Source: Anaeramoeba flamelloides (Eukaryota > Metamonada > Anaeramoebidae). From it: DNA of 64,000 bases. The DNA is taken from contig JANTQA010000070.1 of assembly GCA_027625915.1 (NCBI GenBank), positions 12,963,001 through 13,027,000 on the forward strand, given 5' to 3'. This document shows positions 60,101-64,000 of the stretch, piece by piece (the first letter of the stretch is position 1; every line of letters starts with the position of its first letter). The position numbers were made by a program, and so were the translations under genes. The notes under the pieces were generated by a model. The model was given only the letters and a program-made list of their open reading frames with translations, searched no databases and was not told where the DNA came from.

Positions 60101-63100
60101 CAACAAAGAATTTGAGTTTTTCAATTTTGAAGAAAATCTATTTATTGGGTAGTTTTATTCCATACGGGTATCAACTATTCTTTGATGTTTATTATTCTAC
60201 TTATTTTTTATTTACTCATCAAAGATTAATTATAAATAATAATTGATTATTTGAAAAAAATGTTGGACAACTTTGACAAAAACAAAATTTATAATTATCA
60301 TTTTCTCTTTTGTTTTCATTTCCTTTTTTCCAATTATATAATCTGTTTCGTTAGATCGGAAATTTTTTTTCCAGATATAGGTTGATAAAAGGTTAATCTT
60401 GAGTTTGTTAAATAGAAAAATCAAATAACTGTTGAGAGAAAAATGTTGGACACAGAAAAATGGTTGGACACCATTTTTAATTGGGAACATTAGTAAAATT
60501 GAAAATCAAATCCTATTGATAACTAGGTGAATTTTATATAAATCCAGGTTTGAATGTGTTACAAGTTCATTAATCTGTGGTTTGTGTAGAATACTCATTT
60601 GAATGGTTGATAACTAAAGTAGCTCATGCTCTTTTGACAAAAATCCAAGTTGCAGTAAAGTTTACTATTAATTCTGAAAATGGCAATTTTTAAACTTGCT
60701 TTAGATTATAAGAGATAAGGTTTTGAAAAAGTAGAATTACATTAATTCTTCTTCTAATAAGTAGATTATTGTTTTCTTTCGTCATTTCACAAACGATTGA
60801 AATTAAAAATCATTTTCTATTAATGTTCCCAATTTAAATTGCTGTCCAACTATTTTTCTCTGTCCAACATTTTTCTCTCAACAGTAATGTTAGTAGATGG
60901 TATCTAATCAATTGATCGATCAATAATTGTTGGCGAAACTTCAACAAATTTAGTTATACAATTTTTTCTTCTGCTTGTTTCATTATTTTGTAGTAACATC
61001 GATTTTTATTTTTTAGTTTTATATTTTTTCTCTTTTATTTGTATAAAAATGGTTTCATATAAAAAAATTCATACTAGGGAACTTAAATGTGGTTTTATAA
61101 AAAATGTTGGAAAAATAAACCCCATTCCAAAAATTTGGAAAACACCCAAAATCAAAAATAGGCAAAATGAAAACCCAATTTATTGTATTTTTCCAAACCT
61201 AATATAAAACAACATTTAAGTTACCCAGTATTTATGTTTTAATAAGTAATCATTTTAATCCAAATAAAAGAAAAAAAATATAAAACTCAAAAATAAAAAC
61301 AGGTGTGTACAAAATAATGAAACGAGCTGAACAAAAAATGTATTGGTAAATTTGTTGAAATTTCACCAATAATTGTTGATCGATCAAATGTTAAGATACC
61401 GTCGACCAATTGTATGTTATTTTCCAATTTAACAAACCCAATACTAACCTTCTATCAACCATTGAAAAAAAATTTCGAGATCTAACGAAATAGATTACAT
61501 AACCACAAAAAAAGGAAATGAAAACAAAACAAAAAAGACAAAAAATGAAATAGTTTCTAAAATCAAAATTCTTTCCAAATTGAATTTAAAGTGCAGTAAT
61601 GATTTTCTTTCCACTGTTAAAACTGTGTCCAAATTTTTGGAATCTAGATTACAATAAATTGAGTGTTTTTTTTTTTTTTGCCTATTTTTCATTTTGGGTG
61701 TTTTCCAAATTTTTGAAATGGATTTTATTGTTACGTGTCAGAAAAAAAAAATCTAATCTGATAATGAGAAAATTTTGAAGTGACTAAATTTGTAACTTCT
61801 AATTCAAAGAGTATCTAAAATAGACACAGTCATTAGAAGTATTTGAAACTTAATTTATTTTTCTAAAAATAAGAGGGAAAAAATAAAGAGTCTATATAAA
61901 AAAAATAAAAATGTAAAAAGAAGAGTCGAAAAAATAAAGAGGTTTAAAATAATTGTTGTGAGAGGTCTGAAGTTTTCTGGTTTAAATGAATTTGCTGATA
62001 GGTTTTATTTTGTCTTGAGCTCCTTCTTCCTAATTAATTATTTAGTCCATATTGGGTAAAAAGTATTCTCTTGGTAATGTCATAGATTTCTTTTATGTTC
62101 ATTTTCCTCAGTAGTTCATCTGTATGCTCTTTGACTATTCTATTGATGTGCAGTCAAAGTTTTTGATTTTTTTGAGTTGTTTTTTCTAGTTCCTTTTCGA
62201 GTTTTCTCATGTCTTGTACAGTCACATATGAAGTGACCTATGTCTTTACCATCTCAACTTTTTTTGTTACATCATGAACATATTTTGGATTCTACTCCCC
62301 TTTCCCCATTTGTATGTGTATCTATTCAAACCATTATATAATGATTTTATTTTGAATATGATTTTTGATGATCTCCAGTCCAAATAAGGCTGTTTTTCAT
62401 TGAAGTTTTCTGGGAATTGTCTGGTTGATTTTGAGCTATTTTTTCTTCTTTCTGTTTTCTTTACTTTGGGATGATTCCACCTTGATTTGTATTGTTTTGA
62501 TGTGAACTTCATCGTTTTTTTTTTTTCTTGATCTCACCTTTCACAATGCCTACCCAGTCAATGTTCTCTATTTCGTCCATTTTGTCTTCAGCTAAGATTG
62601 CTTGTGTACTTCAATTTTAGGTCTCACAAGTTCTTGATGAAATTGGCCTTCCTCTTTATTTGGGTCATATGTTGTGTGGGGTCTGTTCTAGTTTCCCAAT
62701 TTTTAGAATGGAGTTTAAATTAATCAAGTCTATTTTTTAAAAGAATTTCAATTTTTTTTAAATGTTAAAAAAAAAACAAGTAAATCTAAAAAGAGAAAAG
62801 TTGATTCAAAAAAAAATATTTTTATAAATAATTGGGTTTTATCAATTTTTAAAAGAGTTATTTAAAGCTGAGTTGATTTAGATATTTATTTTTTTTTGAA
62901 AAATAATTGATATTTTGGAAATATATTTATTTATTGTGAGAAAGGAGTAATCAAAGAAAATTTACTAAATAAAAAAGAGAAGAAGAAAAATAATTAAAAC
63001 ATTAAAGTAAAAAAATATTATATCATTTACATGACCAAATTAAAAATTATCCACTGTCGTTAGGTTTTCCAGGATTTGAAAGAATTGAGTAAAATCCTTG

Positions 63101-63629
63101 ATTTTACTAAATTATTTTGAATTCTGGAAAATCTAGACACGCCCCCTGAAACAGATATTTTGGAAATATAGTTAATTTTTTGAAAATTTTCAAAAACTTT
63201 GATGGACACATTTACATAATTTCTGTATTTGTTTCCTTACACCTCAAAACTTGAAAATATATCTTGATAATTATTGTGAGTTCAATTGCAGACCAACCCG
63301 TGATAATTATCAAGGCACACTCGAAATATGTTTCTCAATTCTTAACTTATTTTTCCTTTTATTTTTTTTTATAATTTCCGAATAACATTATTCTAAAATA
63401 TATTAATTCATTATCATATTTCTTAATTTAAAAGATGAATGTTGGGGAAGCTGTTCGAAAGCCACCATCAGAAATTAGTTATATGTTACTTGCAGTTTAT
63501 TTACTTCAAAAAATTCCAGAAGTGCAAACAAGTGGATTAAATCGTACACAGCAAAGAAAACTTGATAATTATTATCAAGAACTTCATAAAACTTATCAAG
63601 AATATGTAAAACAACGTTTGAAAAAATAG
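57183..63629 (+). CDS. Single-RRM RNA-binding protein, DAZ/BOULE-like RRM, four exons
   Basis: Exons: 57183-57230, 57323-57417, 57553-57634 and 63435-63629; phases 0, 2, 0 agree; 139 residues. The RRM fills residues 7-84: RNP2 VFVGGL (8-13), FLNEVFSQYGTVTSSRVI, RNP1 KKFGFVTF (47-54), then GRN/MNVGEAVRKPP. The last strand NVGEAVRK resembles the LNIGPAIRK of BOULE/DAZL, which regulate mRNA translation in germ cells. Outside animals this may only mean a related RRM. The C-terminal 50 residues are helical and charged, with LDNYYQELHKTYQEYVKQRL. The last intron (57635-63434) is 5.8 kb and cuts the RRM before its last strand. It holds arrays, MITEs and a LINE. The start follows a TTATTAG that could itself be an acceptor, so an upstream exon is possible. 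Confidence 0.88.
58475..58860. repeat. Palindrome array A11 (RRM gene intron 3)
   Basis: GTGCCGTTGAGCGCCGTCGA linkers, then CTCAAAAAAAACCTAGAACA, a CTTTTCCAGAATTCAAAAGA / its complement palindrome and CTAGCTTTTCCAGGATTCTT. It ends a few bases before the TA-flanked MITE at 58865, so the two abut. Confidence 0.72.
58865..59341. mobile_element. Tc1/mariner-type MITE family M2, copy 2
   Basis: 477 bp, TA-flanked; left CAGTGGTTTAAATAACCCG, right CATGGGCTATTTACACCACTG shortened. The interior matches 40066-40513 through GACTTTAGAGGTTAGATCTT and CATCCCATTGATTTGTTTCT. Confidence 0.82.
59735..60262 (-). repeat. Repeat R4 copy 3, inside an R3 copy
   Basis: The reverse complement of this segment matches 19920-20440, including TGTCCAACATTTTTTTCAAA at its start and the TAATTCACTCATAACAACTG end. 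It interrupts an R3 element that starts at about 59670 and resumes near 60265. Confidence 0.55.
60429..60884. mobile_element. Harbinger-like MITE with TAA target duplication, nested in R3
   Basis: 456 bp. Left CTGTTGAGAGAAAAATGTTG; right, reverse-complemented, the same. The arms run about 65 bp with few differences (GGACA(C/G)AGAAAAAT, GTTGGACA). Flanked by TAA on both sides. The 3-bp TAA duplication fits PIF/Harbinger. No transposase inside. Confidence 0.75.
61115..61650 (-). repeat. Repeat R3 in inverted orientation
   Basis: Reads as the reverse complement of 51965-52465, ending with TGTGTCCAAATTTTTGGAAT at 61640. It faces the plus-strand R3 copy that ends at about 61112, so the two form a large inverted repeat. 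Confidence 0.65.
61745..61870 (-). repeat. Dispersed repeat R7, copy 3
   Basis: The reverse complement shares AAATACTTCTAATGACTGTG and GTTACAAATTTAGTCACTTC with the copies at 22970 and 42600. Confidence 0.5.
61960..62520 (-). mobile_element. LINE C-terminal fragment, second lineage, with zinc knuckle
   Basis: The minus strand encodes PYLDWRSSKIIFKIKSLYNG, then LNRYTYKWGKG and, in a neighbouring frame, GHFICDCTRHEKTRKGT. The pattern of a conserved G-x-NRY segment, Cys residues and H-F-I-C-D-C is that of LINE C-termini. Base composition is less A/T-biased than its surroundings, so it may be younger. Upstream RT was not found. RRM gene intron 3. Confidence 0.6.
63055..63145. repeat. Single palindrome module A12
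   Basis: GTTAGGTTTTCCAGGATTTG, then GAATTGAGTAAAATC / GATTTTACTAAATTATTTTG and AATTCTGGAAAATCTAGACA. It is one unit of the array type, standing alone in the last intron of the RRM gene. Confidence 0.7.
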
Positions 63630-64000
63630 TTAATTTATAAAATTTAATCAAATCTCTTCAAAAAGATATAGCCCTTTCAAGCCCATTATAGATATATAGA
63701 TAGATATAGATATATCAATAATTTCTTACTAAAGCAAAATTCAAAACCTTTAACACGTTAAAGCAGTTAAAAAAATCACAATACCACAATTTCATTCAAA
63801 TTGCAAATAATTTTGATTTTTGAAAAATACTTTTTCATTTTTTTGTTTTTTTTGTGTTTTTATTCATTTTTTCAAGAACGTAATCTGTTTATTCGATCAG
63901 AAAATTTTTTTGAATGATTGATATTAGGTTAAAGTTGGGTTCCTTTAAATAGAAAAACACCAAATAAAATTAATTGGTCGTGTCTAGCCATTTGATCGAT
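63630..64000. other. Downstream of the RRM gene: R3 copy cut by the window end
   Basis: A short GATATAGATA microsatellite lies at 63690-63716. From about 63830 the sequence follows R3 (AACGTAATCTGTTTATTCGA, GGTCGTGTCTAGCCATTTGA). No gene was seen. Confidence 0.5.

Noticed and set aside
1-64000. tRNA, rRNA, CRISPR arrays or LTR-type elements
   Set aside because: None was recognised. The reverse-transcriptase pieces have LINE-type motifs (QGGPLYPL, FADDL), not LTR-type ones.

Overview
The window is extremely A+T-rich eukaryotic nuclear DNA. Genes are interrupted by GT-AG introns of about 0.1 to 5.8 kb, and proteins carry Lys/Asn/Glu/Ser homopolymer runs. UAA, UAG and UGA all act as stops, so the code looks standard. 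It suggests a free-living or symbiotic protist, for example an amoebozoan or Anaeramoeba-like lineage. That placement is a guess from style, not from a marker gene.

Most coding exons are short and had to be assembled by reading frames across introns. From left to right on the minus strand: a CLEC16A/GOP-1-type FPL-domain gene (92-6584, leaving the window at the left edge); a doubtful small TRAPP/longin-like gene (6640-7739); a TMEM214 homologue (9384-14989); a Ras GTPase-activating protein with a PH-like region (16402-29055); an intronless CDC123/D123 gene (32210-33331); the last exon of an unidentified gene (33974-34150); and the V-ATPase membrane subunit a (36952-51032, five exons over 14 kb). 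On the plus strand there is a small single-RRM protein resembling the DAZ/BOULE group (57183-63629). A weak plus-strand candidate lies at 29388-29884. Several of these families act on endomembranes: subunit a acidifies compartments, CLEC16A-type proteins act in endosome/mitophagy traffic, and TMEM214 is an ER membrane protein. The neighbourhood does not prove a functional link.

Introns and intergenic DNA are packed with old mobile DNA. There are LINE reverse-transcriptase fragments in at least two lineages, and a SINE-like element with an 18-bp target duplication. Several TA-flanked Tc1/mariner-type MITE families occur, along with a TAA-flanked Harbinger-like MITE nested in another repeat. 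A 1.7-kb element carries TATCGCGAT-rich ends. The most unusual structure is a set of about a dozen mosaic arrays of perfect or near-perfect palindromes joined by CACTTGACGG/CACTCTACGG linkers. In all four LINE tails that can be read, such an array starts directly after the LINE 3' end. Nearly every intron also has a T-rich tract just downstream of its 5' splice site.

Exon boundaries were inferred by eye from frame, splice dinucleotides and family similarity. No alignment or database search was run.
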